This document shows, piece after piece, positions 35,208 to 44,522 of a stretch of DNA of 64,000 bases (position 1 is its first letter; every line of letters starts with the position of its first letter). The notes below the pieces were generated by a model that did not search any database, was not told the origin of the DNA, and saw nothing but the letters and a program-made list of their open reading frames with translations. Origin of the DNA: Candidatus Heimdallarchaeota archaeon (GTDB taxonomy: Archaea; Asgardarchaeota; Heimdallarchaeia; Heimdallarchaeales; Kariarchaeaceae); contig JADCLS010000014.1 of NCBI GenBank assembly GCA_026702845.1, positions 102,956-166,955 of the forward strand, given 5' to 3'. The translations under genes and the position numbers were made by a program.

Positions 35208-36529
35208 AGAAACTCAGTCTCACAGAAATTTGTTTCTCCAAGTTCGTCACCACTATACTGTTTAATTGCATGTTTTAACAACGGTACGATTATAAATGCA
35301 AGTAATACTACACTTAAAATGATAATACCATAGAAAAGATCTGTAAAATACCCGAGAGAATAACCTGAAAATGCAAAAATTAAAGTTACCTCTCCTCTTG
35401 CAGCCATACTTACTCCTGTTGTGTGAGATTGACCTTTTGTATATCCCTGCTTTGCAGTGCCGATTAGTCCTCCTAAGTACTTGCTTGAAAATGCAATCAA
35501 TAAGAGAATAACTGCAATTCCAATAGCTGTAAATGATGCGACTGCACTCAGATCAACGCTAAGTCCGATGTCCAAGAAAAAGAAGGGAATAATCCATGCA
35601 CCGATAGGCTCGAAATCCTTATGAATATCTAGATAGTCATCCTCATTTCCAATTATCACTCCAGCAACAAATGCACCGATAATGGGTGCTAGGCCAAGCA
35701 TTTGTGAGAATACTGCCATGTAAAGCATGAATGCAATACTCACAAATACCGGAACTGAAGTATCATTATACATCTTCGTCTTAATGAAGAAATAGGGCAA
35801 TACATACTTATATAGCATAAAACTTACGAAAAAGAAGATTGCAATATTTAATAGAATCCCCAGAACTCCAATCAAATCGAGACTTGAAGCCTCACTAAAA
35901 TATGCCAAGACTAATGAGAATAAAACAACTGCCACAATATCATCAATTATTGCAGATCCCACCACTGTTTGTGCAACTTTAGTCCTCATTTTGTTGTAAT
36001 CAAGAAATAATCTAGTACTGATCCCAATAGATGTGGCTGTTAGTGTAGAACCTAAAAAAATCGCGGCGTGTAATTTATCTTCTCCAGCAGGAATCAGATC
36101 CAAACTAGAATTGGTTACAATTGTGTAAATAAACACAACACCACCAAGAAATGGTAAAATAATTCCTGCCATTGCTGTTAGAAAGGCTGGTTTCTTCACC
36201 AATTTCATATCGTCAAACTCTACTTCCATACCTACTTTAAATAATAGCAGAAGCACAGCAAATTCTGAGATAAAATTAATTACATTACCCGTAATATCAA
36301 GATGATGTTCATCTAAATGTAACCACCATGATATTGATGAAGTGGGATGAGCAGGATACGCTTTTAAGTACAATATACCCATTATTGTAGGACCTAGTAT
36401 GATACCAACAATTAACTCCCCAAGGACATCAGGTAAGCCTAGTTTTCTAGAACCGATTTGAGATGCTTTGATTAAAGTCAAAGATAGTGCAATAAGAAGA
36501 AAGGGTAGCTCATAATCTGATGTTGCCAT
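35204..36529 (-). CDS. Cation:proton antiporter (CPA2, Na+/H+ exchanger family)
   Basis: The ATG at 36529 (Met-Ala-Thr-Ser-Asp) is used; the frame's first ATG is 3 codons earlier. The 441-residue product has about 12 membrane helices, including the family's Gly-Leu-Pro-Asp-Val-Leu-Gly-Glu-Leu near the start and the ion-binding Asp-Asp pair in Ser-Ala-Ile-Ile-Asp-Asp-Ile-Val. It would exchange Na+ or K+ for protons to control internal pH and ion balance. No Trk/Kef regulatory domain is attached. Confidence 0.85.
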   Translation of the reverse strand: MATSDYELPFLLIALSLTLIKASQIGSRKLGLPDVLGELIVGIILGPTIMGILYLKAYPAHPTSSISWWLHLDEHHLDITGNVINFISEFAVLLLLFKVGMEVEFDDMKLVKKPAFLTAMAGIILPFLGGVVFIYTIVTNSSLDLIPAGEDKLHAAIFLGSTLTATSIGISTRLFLDYNKMRTKVAQTVVGSAIIDDIVAVVLFSLVLAYFSEASSLDLIGVLGILLNIAIFFFVSFMLYKYVLPYFFIKTKMYNDTSVPVFVSIAFMLYMAVFSQMLGLAPIIGAFVAGVIIGNEDDYLDIHKDFEPIGAWIIPFFFLDIGLSVDLSAVASFTAIGIAVILLLIAFSSKYLGGLIGTAKQGYTKGQSHTTGVSMAARGEVTLIFAFSGYSLGYFTDLFYGIIILSVVLLAFIIVPLLKHAIKQYSGDELGETNFCETEFL

Positions 36530-36637
36530 AATCTTCATTGATTTAAGTAGAAATATAAGTTTTATAGCCTAGGAATTGATTATAGCATCTATTTTTCAAA
36601 TTAGGATCATTTCAAATTCATTAGCTTGATGTTTACA

Positions 36638-37144
36638 TTAAATTCTAGTTATTTTGAATTGTTTGTTGATGATCTGAAAGTTGAGAATAATTGCCTGTAT
36701 ATCCCAGTTAAAGTTAGGATTATGATCTAAATATCGATCATTGCTAATAATTTTACATTGCTTTGCAAAGGCTGTTTCAATAATTAAGATATCATCATTC
36801 TCACCAGGTTCTGCCTCTATTACCCAGTTGAGATTAATCATTCTAATCAACTCCAAGGGTTTATCTATTTGATGACGAAGAGCTGAACTGATTATTATAA
36901 TGGGTTCATATTGTTTTCTCTTTAAGAATGCCCTACATAATTTGATATTACTTACTTCAGGTTTTCCTTGGGTGTATGCAACATTATTTCCATCCACTAC
37001 TATCCTCTTCTGTACCTTGGATTTGGGTTTACGTGCTGGAACAATTCTCTCAAATGTATCCTCTTGGTCACGATGTTTAGTATGAATATGTATTTGCAAT
37101 TCTTTACCTTGAAATTGACTACCACAAAAAGGGCATTTCGCCAT
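36638..37144 (-). CDS. NYN (Zc3h12a/Regnase-like) ribonuclease with N-terminal zinc finger
   Basis: The 168-residue protein starts with a C2H2 zinc finger (Cys4, Cys7, then His19/21/24). A PIN-like NYN domain follows: Val-Val-Asp51-Gly-Asn-Asn-Val-Ala, Gly-Glu-Asn-Asp117-Asp118, and Ile-Ile-Ser-Asn-Asp136-Arg-Tyr-Leu-Asp140-His. These acidic residues bind Mg2+ in the family. The sequence around Val-Asp-Gly-Asn-Asn-Val-Ala and Ser-Asn-Asp-Arg-Tyr-x-Asp strongly resembles the eukaryotic mRNA-decay nuclease Zc3h12a (Regnase-1/MCPIP1). It would cut RNA in the cytoplasm, with the zinc finger perhaps binding RNA. Confidence 0.75.
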   Translation of the reverse strand: MAKCPFCGSQFQGKELQIHIHTKHRDQEDTFERIVPARKPKSKVQKRIVVDGNNVAYTQGKPEVSNIKLCRAFLKRKQYEPIIIISSALRHQIDKPLELIRMINLNWVIEAEPGENDDILIIETAFAKQCKIISNDRYLDHNPNFNWDIQAIILNFQIINKQFKITRI

Positions 37145-37284
37145 TAAATTTAATTTCGATATAATGAAATTTCAATTTTCTTACAGATTCATTGAATAAT
37201 TGTTAATAAAATTATCATTATATGTCTAATATTTTAGGGATATCCTATCTAATTAATATTGATTATTTGAATTGTGTAAAATGA

Positions 37285-39024
37285 ATGGAGTTATCCCTAT
37301 CATTTTTACTCATTATATTTCCATTTATCATTGCTTTGGTATTGCTATTGCGATTTAAGTGGCAGGCGGATTCTGCAGGTTATGTTACTTGGTTTATACT
37401 TGCAACATTTGCTCTTCTATTTTTTGATACGGATATTATCGTCATTCTGTTAGCATCTTTAGCTGGAATTGTAGCATCTTTCCCCATTTCTCTGATGGTA
37501 GGATCATCCATTCTTATGATCACCTACATGCAACAAACTGGTGCACTAAAGCGAGTCATAATTTTCTTTAAAACTCTAGGTGGCGGAGGCTCAAAGGGAT
37601 TTCAAATTATGTTCCTCAATCTCGGTCTCGGTACATTTCTAGTGTCCATAGGTGCAACCCCAATTAGTATCTTACCCCCAATCATGTTAGCCATGGGATA
37701 TTCAGGTTTTGTAGCAGTGGCCTTGCCTGCTTTAGGATATGACCCTTTGACTACATTTGCTTTACTATCAATTCCTGCGGTTGTGTTTGCAGATATTATG
37801 GGTATTCCATTACAGGAGGCTGGAATTGTCTTCTCATGGTTCATGCCAGTAATAACCACAGGTATTGCCTTTGGTATGTTATTTATTGCAGGTGGGTTCA
37901 ATGAATTAAGAAATAGGGAATCAATCCTTTATGCTATAGTTTCTGGACTTACAGCAGGTTTCACCACAATTCTAGTCAATATACTTGGTTTGACAACATT
38001 GACGGGTGTATTCGCGGGACTTGCAGTCATGATTGTATCACTGGGATTAACAAAAATTTTAGGTTATGAGATCATAGACGAATCAGTTCTCACTGAAGAA
38101 GAAATAGAATTTGCCAAACAATTTCCACTAATCAAATCATTATCACCATGGATAATCTTGATCAGTTTGAGTGTAATTACCAATGTTGGGCCTCTCTATA
38201 TATTTCTCTTCAAAGATTTAGCATTACCTATAACTATAGGAACCAAGGAAGTAGGAGGATTGTTAATACCTGCTATTACAGTATACACTCGAGTTTTCTG
38301 GCAGGCATATTTCTGGGTACTAGTTTCAACAATTCTATCAATGTTTTTCCTAGCTCATGATAATATAACAATCCGTAGAACCATGAATATTGGAGTTAAA
38401 CGAGCGATTAGACCAATGCTAGCAGCATCTGTCTTCTTTGCTGTAGCTTATGTTCTAAATCATTCAGGTACACTTATTGATAACAATAATCTATGGATAT
38501 CTGCCAGATCACATGATTTGATAGATGATGTAAATAATATGGTCTATGTTCTTGCATTAGTTACTCAGAATCTTACTGGAAACTATTATGCCTTAGCTGT
38601 ACCCTTTATTGGATTATTTGGAGGCTTTGTTACCGGTTCTGAGACATCTGCAATTGCCATGTTCACTAATTACCACAAAGAAACATCAATTATTATTGGT
38701 GTTGATCCTGTGATAATTGGTGCATCTAATGGTATTGGAGGAGGTCTGGCAAGTGTTTTATCACCAGCAAAAATCGCAAATGCAGCAGCAGTTATCGATA
38801 AACCTGGGATTGAAGGAGAAATTATTCAGAAAACAGCTCCAATCGCACTTATACTTGTATGGTTAACTTCATTGATGACATTCATTTTTACTATGAGAAC
38901 AACTCAGTATTTTGTTCCAGGCTTACTTTATAGCTTAATTCCTGTTGTGTTATTTGTCGGTTATTTTCTACTTATTAAACCTAAAATCACTACCAAGGAT
39001 GTTATAGACGAGCTTCTCGAGTAG
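37285..39024 (+). CDS. L-lactate permease-family transporter
   Basis: A 579-residue, very hydrophobic membrane protein with about 14 helices. Near its C-terminus Thr-Gly-Ser-Glu-Thr-Ser-Ala-Ile-Ala-Met-Phe and Gly-Ala-Ser-Asn-Gly-Ile-Gly-Gly-Gly-Leu-Ala-Ser-Val-Leu-Ser-Pro-Ala-Lys-Ile-Ala resemble the LctP/LldP lactate/glycolate permease signature. It would take up or release lactate or another small organic acid with protons. The 3' end overlaps the convergent LMW-PTP gene by 57 bp, which is a large overlap. The substrate is inferred from the family only. Confidence 0.7.
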   Translation: MELSLSFLLIIFPFIIALVLLLRFKWQADSAGYVTWFILATFALLFFDTDIIVILLASLAGIVASFPISLMVGSSILMITYMQQTGALKRVIIFFKTLGGGGSKGFQIMFLNLGLGTFLVSIGATPISILPPIMLAMGYSGFVAVALPALGYDPLTTFALLSIPAVVFADIMGIPLQEAGIVFSWFMPVITTGIAFGMLFIAGGFNELRNRESILYAIVSGLTAGFTTILVNILGLTTLTGVFAGLAVMIVSLGLTKILGYEIIDESVLTEEEIEFAKQFPLIKSLSPWIILISLSVITNVGPLYIFLFKDLALPITIGTKEVGGLLIPAITVYTRVFWQAYFWVLVSTILSMFFLAHDNITIRRTMNIGVKRAIRPMLAASVFFAVAYVLNHSGTLIDNNNLWISARSHDLIDDVNNMVYVLALVTQNLTGNYYALAVPFIGLFGGFVTGSETSAIAMFTNYHKETSIIIGVDPVIIGASNGIGGGLASVLSPAKIANAAAVIDKPGIEGEIIQKTAPIALILVWLTSLMTFIFTMRTTQYFVPGLLYSLIPVVLFVGYFLLIKPKITTKDVIDELLE

Positions 39025-39441
39025 ATTTTTGATCATATCAAATACTTCGTTATATCCTCCCTCAAAGTAGGGATCCTTGATTTCATATTTTTCATCATTG
39101 ATCTCAGACAACAAAAATTTATATGGAAAATTCTGGATGTAAGTACTATCCAAATGTTCTTGTTTCATACCAAATATGATATACTCTCGAGGATTTATCA
39201 ATTGTAACTCACTAATATGAGTTGGTTGAAATTGATTTAATAGATCCATATCTACACCTTCTTCTATTAACCTCCTCGCTGCTTCCTGAGTGATAGCATT
39301 ATTGAAATAAACTGTACCTGCAGAGTGCACATTTTTTAACCCCAAATGTTTTGCATAGATTTCAGCAAATGCAGACCTAATAATGTTACCAGAACAAAGA
39401 AAAAGAATTGTTTTTTCTTGTATATCATCAAAAGTAAGCAT
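38968..39441 (-). CDS. Low-molecular-weight protein-tyrosine phosphatase/arsenate reductase-like
   Basis: The 157-residue protein has the P-loop Cys16-Ser-Gly-Asn-Ile-Ile-Arg22-Ser, the LMW-PTP Cys-x5-Arg-Ser motif near its N-terminus, and a later Asp-Pro-Tyr that supplies the general acid. It would remove phosphate from tyrosine in proteins or reduce arsenate in related families. The ATG at 39441 overlaps the upstream TPR gene's stop (TAATG), so they are co-translated. It overlaps the 3' end of the permease by 57 bp. Confidence 0.75.
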   Translation of the reverse strand: MLTFDDIQEKTILFLCSGNIIRSAFAEIYAKHLGLKNVHSAGTVYFNNAITQEAARRLIEEGVDMDLLNQFQPTHISELQLINPREYIIFGMKQEHLDSTYIQNFPYKFLLSEINDEKYEIKDPYFEGGYNEVFDMIKNLLEKLVYNILGSDFRFNK

Positions 39442-41126
39442 TAATTGATAATTGGATCAAACACTTTTGAAGTAATTCTATCTAGAATATCTAAATGTAT
39501 AGGAGATAGAATGGTAAAGAGTGAGCTGAATAAAACCAGCATGTCTTCAATTTCCAGTAAATTAGAAATTAGAGCATTAATTCTTTTAAGTGCAAAGGTC
39601 GAATTACCTTTATGAATATAGCAGAAGACAATTTTCTCATGCTTGACCATGGTGATGGTATGATCTCCTAGTTTGATACGTTCAATGAATTTCCCAGCTG
39701 TAACACCTATGGCTTCATGACCGAAAGTATTGATAGCTGATAGGAATGATGCGATTAATTGCTCATTTAGCTTTCTATCTTTCTCAAACACTTTAGTGTA
39801 GATTTCGACGCCATCTTCCTTGATGAGTATCATAGCAACTGGATATTCATTGACGATTTCTACATTATATTTACGAATAGCCATGGACATCATCAATTCC
39901 TCAATGTCAACGTACTGCATTCGATCTAGTATTGAATCATTCTTATCGATTGTATTCATCATAACCTCCAGATCTAGGAGTTTATCCATTTCTATTGAAA
40001 TTTGATTTGCCAATCGTTTATCAATTAATGATTGAGATTCAAAATTTATATCCAAAAGTATTTTCTTTGCATGTTCTAGATCATTTTCTAGCATCAGTAG
40101 TTTTGCTTGAAGCAGTTTACCTTGAAACACAATTGGGCTAATTGCTTGTTCCTCACCAAACTCTATCAATTCGTTAATCAAATCGTTAATGTTCTGTACA
40201 AGTGAACTATTCTCCATAACCTTGAGCTCAAATATATAGAGTATACAAAGATTGAATATTGAATTAGAATAAAATTGTGGATGTAATTGCTTTGCTTTGG
40301 CGATCACCTCTATGAATTTTTCTTCTGCTAACACTCGATCCTTCATTCGGTCTCCTCGAGAAAGCAACAAGGCTGTGATGAATTCATAGTACAAATCAAT
40401 GTATTTATTTTTGTGATTATTTATCTCATATAAATTGGAAAGCATGATTTCATATTGATGGATTTTATCAGCTTCTTCAAGTAACAAACATATTTCAATT
40501 AAGTTTGAAATGCATAAGGCAGAATCAGTCTTATTATCTAATTTTTGCAGTATAGTAAGAGCCTTTTCAAAATAACTGAGAGCATCATACAATTTGTAGT
40601 TATACCAGAAATACACTCCCATATTATTATAAGATAAAGCAAGATTTTTCTGATCATTGGCCAGTTTATTGAATTTGATTGATTCGTGTACATGATAGTT
40701 ATCTGCTTGTGGATCTGTCCAGCTATAACTAATCAAATATTTTAGATGATGATACTTTGCTCTTGTCTGGTAATACATTCGAGATCCATCATCATTAATT
40801 TCATGAAGCAAATTTTCAGCGTTTTCAATAAAATAATTGGCATCGATAATTGATCCTATGAACCAAAGACAATATACAGTTTCAAGATAGACTTGGGTCA
40901 AGAGTAATGGATCCTTTTCTCTCTCTGCAAGTAATTCATTGACTGCTAAAGATGCAGAGAAATCACCAGATAATCGCAATAATTGACCTTTGTAGAGTAA
41001 AAACTCAGAAATATAATTCTCTGGAATATTATTGATAGTATTTTCAATTAGATCTAATCCCTCTTTATAATTCCCTCTTTGGAATATTATTTCCAATGTG
41101 GAACGGAGATTAGATAGATCTGACAT
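39441..41126 (-). CDS. TPR protein with C-terminal longin/roadblock-like domain
   Basis: The ATG at 41126 (Met-Ser-Asp-Leu-Ser) is preferred over the TTG at 41138. The first 400 of 561 residues are helical TPR-like repeats (for example Leu-Ala-Leu-Ser-Tyr-Asn-Asn-Met-Gly-Val-Tyr-Phe and Ala-Leu-Ser-Tyr-Phe-Glu-Lys-Ala-Leu). From about residue 430 an alpha/beta domain (Val-Ala-Met-Ile-Leu-Ile-Lys-Glu-Asp-Gly-Val-Glu-Ile-Tyr; Leu-Ile-Ala-Ser-Phe-Leu-Ser-Ala-Ile-Asn; Ile-Glu-Arg-Ile-Lys; Phe-Cys-Tyr-Ile-His-Lys-Gly) resembles longin/roadblock folds often seen in Asgard archaea, which bind GTPases. It shares an overlap with an LMW-PTP gene. A scaffold or signalling role is inferred. Confidence 0.65.
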   Translation of the reverse strand: MSDLSNLRSTLEIIFQRGNYKEGLDLIENTINNIPENYISEFLLYKGQLLRLSGDFSASLAVNELLAEREKDPLLLTQVYLETVYCLWFIGSIIDANYFIENAENLLHEINDDGSRMYYQTRAKYHHLKYLISYSWTDPQADNYHVHESIKFNKLANDQKNLALSYNNMGVYFWYNYKLYDALSYFEKALTILQKLDNKTDSALCISNLIEICLLLEEADKIHQYEIMLSNLYEINNHKNKYIDLYYEFITALLLSRGDRMKDRVLAEEKFIEVIAKAKQLHPQFYSNSIFNLCILYIFELKVMENSSLVQNINDLINELIEFGEEQAISPIVFQGKLLQAKLLMLENDLEHAKKILLDINFESQSLIDKRLANQISIEMDKLLDLEVMMNTIDKNDSILDRMQYVDIEELMMSMAIRKYNVEIVNEYPVAMILIKEDGVEIYTKVFEKDRKLNEQLIASFLSAINTFGHEAIGVTAGKFIERIKLGDHTITMVKHEKIVFCYIHKGNSTFALKRINALISNLLEIEDMLVLFSSLFTILSPIHLDILDRITSKVFDPIIN

Positions 41127-41335
41127 ACATATATCCAACGATTCAGTAAATTTAAGGTTAGCTAATATTGAATAATTTTATAATTGCTATTTCTATACAA
41201 ACAAGAATTTATTTAAGTAATCAGTATCTATTAAATTTACAATAAAACTTCACGTATTGACTTTAATGTAACACTCATACGTTTATCTAATTGATTTACA
41301 TTAACTTTTTATCTCTTCTGTATGATCATCTGATC

Positions 41336-42772
41336 ATGTATCAAGCATCTAAACTTCCTCTTGGATCAGAAGATAAATTTCCAACAGATATTTATGATCA
41401 AGTCTGGAGACCTGATGGTAAGTACTTCGCTGTTGCTTGTTCAGGAATGGATACTATCCACATTTTCAACAATAAACTCTATTACGACCATCATTACAGA
41501 AATGTATTTGATGCAAAAAGTGTGATTGTATGTAAATTTTCAAGAGATGGAAGGTATTTTGCACATAATGATGGTAAGGATATAGTAGTTAGAGATGGTG
41601 AAAAATTTGATGAATTGTGGAGGCATACGTTAGATTGCGAATACTACACTATTGATATTGAATTTACACCTGGTCAGCAACCAGCTCTTGTTGTATGGGG
41701 TTGGGTTGGAGATATAATCAAACTATTTGATATGAATGGGAATTTGCTAGATACACTTGGGATCACCAATAATCATTTTGGTAGGCACTTGAGCTGGATA
41801 AAGAAAAAACGTGAAAATTGGTTGGTGGTGAGTAATCGACACAACAATAAGCTTGAAATTTATAGGATGGAACGCCAAGGAGGATGGCACTTTGGAGAAA
41901 AGGAAATCTCTATAGATATACCTTCATTCAAAAGAGAAGAAGAATTGCTTTACAATCCCATCAATAAATGTATCTACATGTTCTTCAATGAGACTTTAAT
42001 CTGTATCGATATCGAGGCCAAAACAATCGTACAACAATTTGAAGACGTGGGATATATATGGGGTAGAGTTGCTTTTGATAACACATATAGTAGACTTGTT
42101 TGGGGCTTTGCCTACCATCTCCGTTTTCTTGATATAGCAAAAAATAAAATCTTTGGCACGGATCATGTAGGAAGTGACAGTAATCGCTCTGTGGCTTTCT
42201 CTCCAAGTGGTGAGTTATTATCTGTGGGAGATAGAGGATGCGATCTTACCTTCCTGTATCTTCAACCTGGTAGTTATCTAGAAACAAAAGCAACCCAAGA
42301 TAATAAATTTCAGATATCTGAAGAGCTGATTAGTGTAGCCAAGATCAAGGCTGAGATTACTGGGGGGATGAGCGGAGCACCTGATCTTGGGATAGGAGGA
42401 GAACTGCTCGGTTTCTCGAGGCCTCCTGAGAAAGCTGATGGAGCAAAAGAATACAGAGAGATTGATTTAGCTGATAATATTAGGCAATTTCTTGCACTCT
42501 CAGGTGGTGATACAACTAAAGCAAAGAACAGATTGGAAAAATTCAAGAAAATTCTTACAAGGTACGAGGAGATAGAGGTTGACGATCTTGCGGGTATGCT
42601 AAAAATGGACAAATTTGATTTAATAGATTGGTTGATTGATTTACCGGATGAATTTGGATTCAAATTGAATAAAAATATATTAATGATAAATACAGATACT
42701 ATGGGTGTAGAGATTGATCATCTGCTGGATCAATTCAATGAAATGGAAAAAAATAAGTCTGGCAAGATTTGA
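41336..42772 (+). CDS. WD40-like beta-propeller with C-terminal PCI-like winged helix
   Basis: The ATG at 41336 (Met-Tyr-Gln-Ala-Ser) is chosen; a TATA-like CTTTTTATCT lies about 27-30 bases before it. About 320 residues form a propeller of WD40-type blades (Asp-Gly-Lys-Tyr-Phe-Ala-Val-Ala; Asp-Gly-Arg-Tyr-Phe-Ala-His; Ser-Pro-Ser-Gly-Glu-Leu-Leu-Ser-Val-Gly). A Gly-rich linker follows, then a helical stretch and a winged helix of PCI type near the end (Tyr-Glu-Glu-Ile-Glu-Val-Asp-Asp-Leu-Ala; Asp-Leu-Ile-Asp-Trp-Leu). Such proteins resemble subunits of large eukaryotic complexes (COP9/eIF3-like). The scaffold role is inferred. Confidence 0.65.
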   Translation: MYQASKLPLGSEDKFPTDIYDQVWRPDGKYFAVACSGMDTIHIFNNKLYYDHHYRNVFDAKSVIVCKFSRDGRYFAHNDGKDIVVRDGEKFDELWRHTLDCEYYTIDIEFTPGQQPALVVWGWVGDIIKLFDMNGNLLDTLGITNNHFGRHLSWIKKKRENWLVVSNRHNNKLEIYRMERQGGWHFGEKEISIDIPSFKREEELLYNPINKCIYMFFNETLICIDIEAKTIVQQFEDVGYIWGRVAFDNTYSRLVWGFAYHLRFLDIAKNKIFGTDHVGSDSNRSVAFSPSGELLSVGDRGCDLTFLYLQPGSYLETKATQDNKFQISEELISVAKIKAEITGGMSGAPDLGIGGELLGFSRPPEKADGAKEYREIDLADNIRQFLALSGGDTTKAKNRLEKFKKILTRYEEIEVDDLAGMLKMDKFDLIDWLIDLPDEFGFKLNKNILMINTDTMGVEIDHLLDQFNEMEKNKSGKI

Positions 42773-42777
42773 ATTAA

Positions 42778-43083
42778 TTAAGCTCTTATTTTATGAACCA
42801 AAACAGCCATTAAATGGAATCTTGGTTCCTCATTCTTTACTTTCAAGTAAAAATCACATTCCCTGCAGTTTTTGTATTTGGAAGCAAAAGTTCCTTGAAC
42901 TGCACCACCACACAATGATCCTCCCACTACCCAACAAGCTCTTCCCGCGTTCCGACCACTATGTGTCTCATTTAAGGAACGTTCCAGAGGAACTGGACAT
43001 ACTCCAAGCTCAATTGATTTTGATCCATTTGGCTCACGACCGCATTTCTTGTACTCCCAACAATTCATCTTTATTTCGGACAT
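42778..43083 (-). CDS. Two-CW domain protein
   Basis: A 101-residue Cys-rich protein with Asn-Cys-Trp-Glu-Tyr-Lys-Lys-Cys-Gly-Arg-Glu at the start, Glu-Leu-Gly-Val-Cys-Pro, Ala-Cys-Trp-Val-Val-Gly-Gly, and a final Cys-x-x-Cys (Asn-Cys-Arg-Glu-Cys-Asp-Phe). This is the two-CW domain: two Cys-Trp units with four or more cysteines likely to bind a metal. Function is unknown; it occurs alone or fused to signalling domains. The opposite-strand frame in the same place is a shadow. It is convergent with the propeller gene, 6 bp apart. Confidence 0.8.
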   Translation of the reverse strand: MSEIKMNCWEYKKCGREPNGSKSIELGVCPVPLERSLNETHSGRNAGRACWVVGGSLCGGAVQGTFASKYKNCRECDFYLKVKNEEPRFHLMAVLVHKIRA

Positions 43084-43283
43084 ATGAATTATGATCCTAG
43101 TAAGATATTAAAGAATATCCACGGATTTTTTTTTAGAAAAATGCAAATATTTAATATATATTATTCGTGGGCACGAACGAAAGACATTTACTAAATTCGG
43201 ATTTGTCTACTTACTTGCAAATTTGAATCAAGTAGCTTTGAAAAACCGCCAAAATGAGATTATCATATTCTAATATAATAAAA

Positions 43284-44516
43284 TTATTCACGTCTTTGAG
43301 ATTCATAATAATCTAGATATCTTTGTTTAATTGATGATGGGATAATCTTAGGTCTTTGCATCATAAAAATTGCTTGGAATAATTTTACCCCTAGATAGGG
43401 CCAGTAGAGATTTATGAAATATATCATATCTATATCAAATTGTATTGCAAGCATTTGGATGGTAAAAATCATCACATAAACTCGACTGGAAACTTTGATA
43501 TTTCGTAACCAGATCCAGTAAAATGCAACTGTACTTGTCACCATGACAATCCATTCCAACTCTTCTATAGATTGATAATATGTTATGAAAAGAATGAATA
43601 AAGAAATCTCTATAAGTATATAGGATGGTGTGAGAAATCTGATAGAATGTTTAAACTCAGGTTCTAATGGATACAAATTGGGTAAGTGATCTCTCAATAA
43701 AACTACACACTCTGTTACAACGAAAATTGAGAATATTATTGACAACAAATCTACTGAATCAGCAAGCAGATCAAATAAAAAGATGTTAGATAGATATGAA
43801 TCCCAATCTGTGGATGAATGTGCCAGATAATGATTGACTTCTCTTAGAACTAAATAATTGGTGAGAACTGCAAATAAAAGATGTGTACTAAGCAGACCTC
43901 TATGAAAAGTCCGTAATTTTCTATTAGATTCTTTTTCTAGGATTAATTTGCCAGTTATACCTGAATATACTTCTTGACCAATAAAGAGAACAGTAGCAAT
44001 AATAACAAAATATATTGTTGGTTCTAGTCTAGCATATACAAGATTATCAAAAAAATGATTGGGGTTCATCAATGCAAACAAGAAACCAATAAATAATAAA
44101 GCTGGAGTACTTAACACTGCAGTTTTTAGGATCAAACTGACTATTGGTGAAGTGACATGTTGAAGAGCAGTTTTTGGAGATTGATTAGTCAATCTTCTGC
44201 GTTTGACAAGTTGTATGCCATCTTTTGTTTCATATGCCATTTTATCGGATGTATACTGTGCCACAAATGTCTCTACTGTGCCAATCTCCTTGTGGATGAG
44301 ATCCATCACAACATCTGTTCCAAGCTTAGTTGGGGAACCTACTCCATTGAGAACATCAATTATAATCTCTTCAGTATCAGAAACAATGCTGTAAGAGTTG
44401 TCAATTCCATTAGCTACCAAACTCTGGTTCAGATCGTTTAGGTACTGCTGGATCGTTAATGCTGCATCAGCAGCAATTTTTGTTCTGGTTTCAATATTTA
44501 ATATGTCATTTGTCAA
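43284..44516 (-). CDS. HAAS-domain multi-pass membrane protein
   Basis: A 410-residue protein with an N-terminal cytoplasmic region of about 100 residues and about eight membrane helices. The N-terminal stretch, Ile-Gln-Gln-Tyr-Leu-Asn-Asp-Leu, an acidic helix, then Glu-Ile-Gly-Thr-Val-Glu-Thr-Phe-Val-Ala, fits the HAAS signalling domain typical of proteins paired with PadR regulators. It begins 6 bp after a PadR gene and both share an operator. The membrane part was not assigned; envelope-stress sensing is inferred from the pairing. Confidence 0.6.
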   Translation of the reverse strand: MTNDILNIETRTKIAADAALTIQQYLNDLNQSLVANGIDNSYSIVSDTEEIIIDVLNGVGSPTKLGTDVVMDLIHKEIGTVETFVAQYTSDKMAYETKDGIQLVKRRRLTNQSPKTALQHVTSPIVSLILKTAVLSTPALLFIGFLFALMNPNHFFDNLVYARLEPTIYFVIIATVLFIGQEVYSGITGKLILEKESNRKLRTFHRGLLSTHLLFAVLTNYLVLREVNHYLAHSSTDWDSYLSNIFLFDLLADSVDLLSIIFSIFVVTECVVLLRDHLPNLYPLEPEFKHSIRFLTPSYILIEISLFILFITYYQSIEELEWIVMVTSTVAFYWIWLRNIKVSSRVYVMIFTIQMLAIQFDIDMIYFINLYWPYLGVKLFQAIFMMQRPKIIPSSIKQRYLDYYESQRRE

Positions 44517-44522
44517 GATCTA

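Noticed and set aside
42714..43094. Plus-strand open frame over the two-CW gene
   Set aside because: The minus-strand frame has clear two-CW motifs; the plus frame begins inside the propeller gene and looks non-protein-like.
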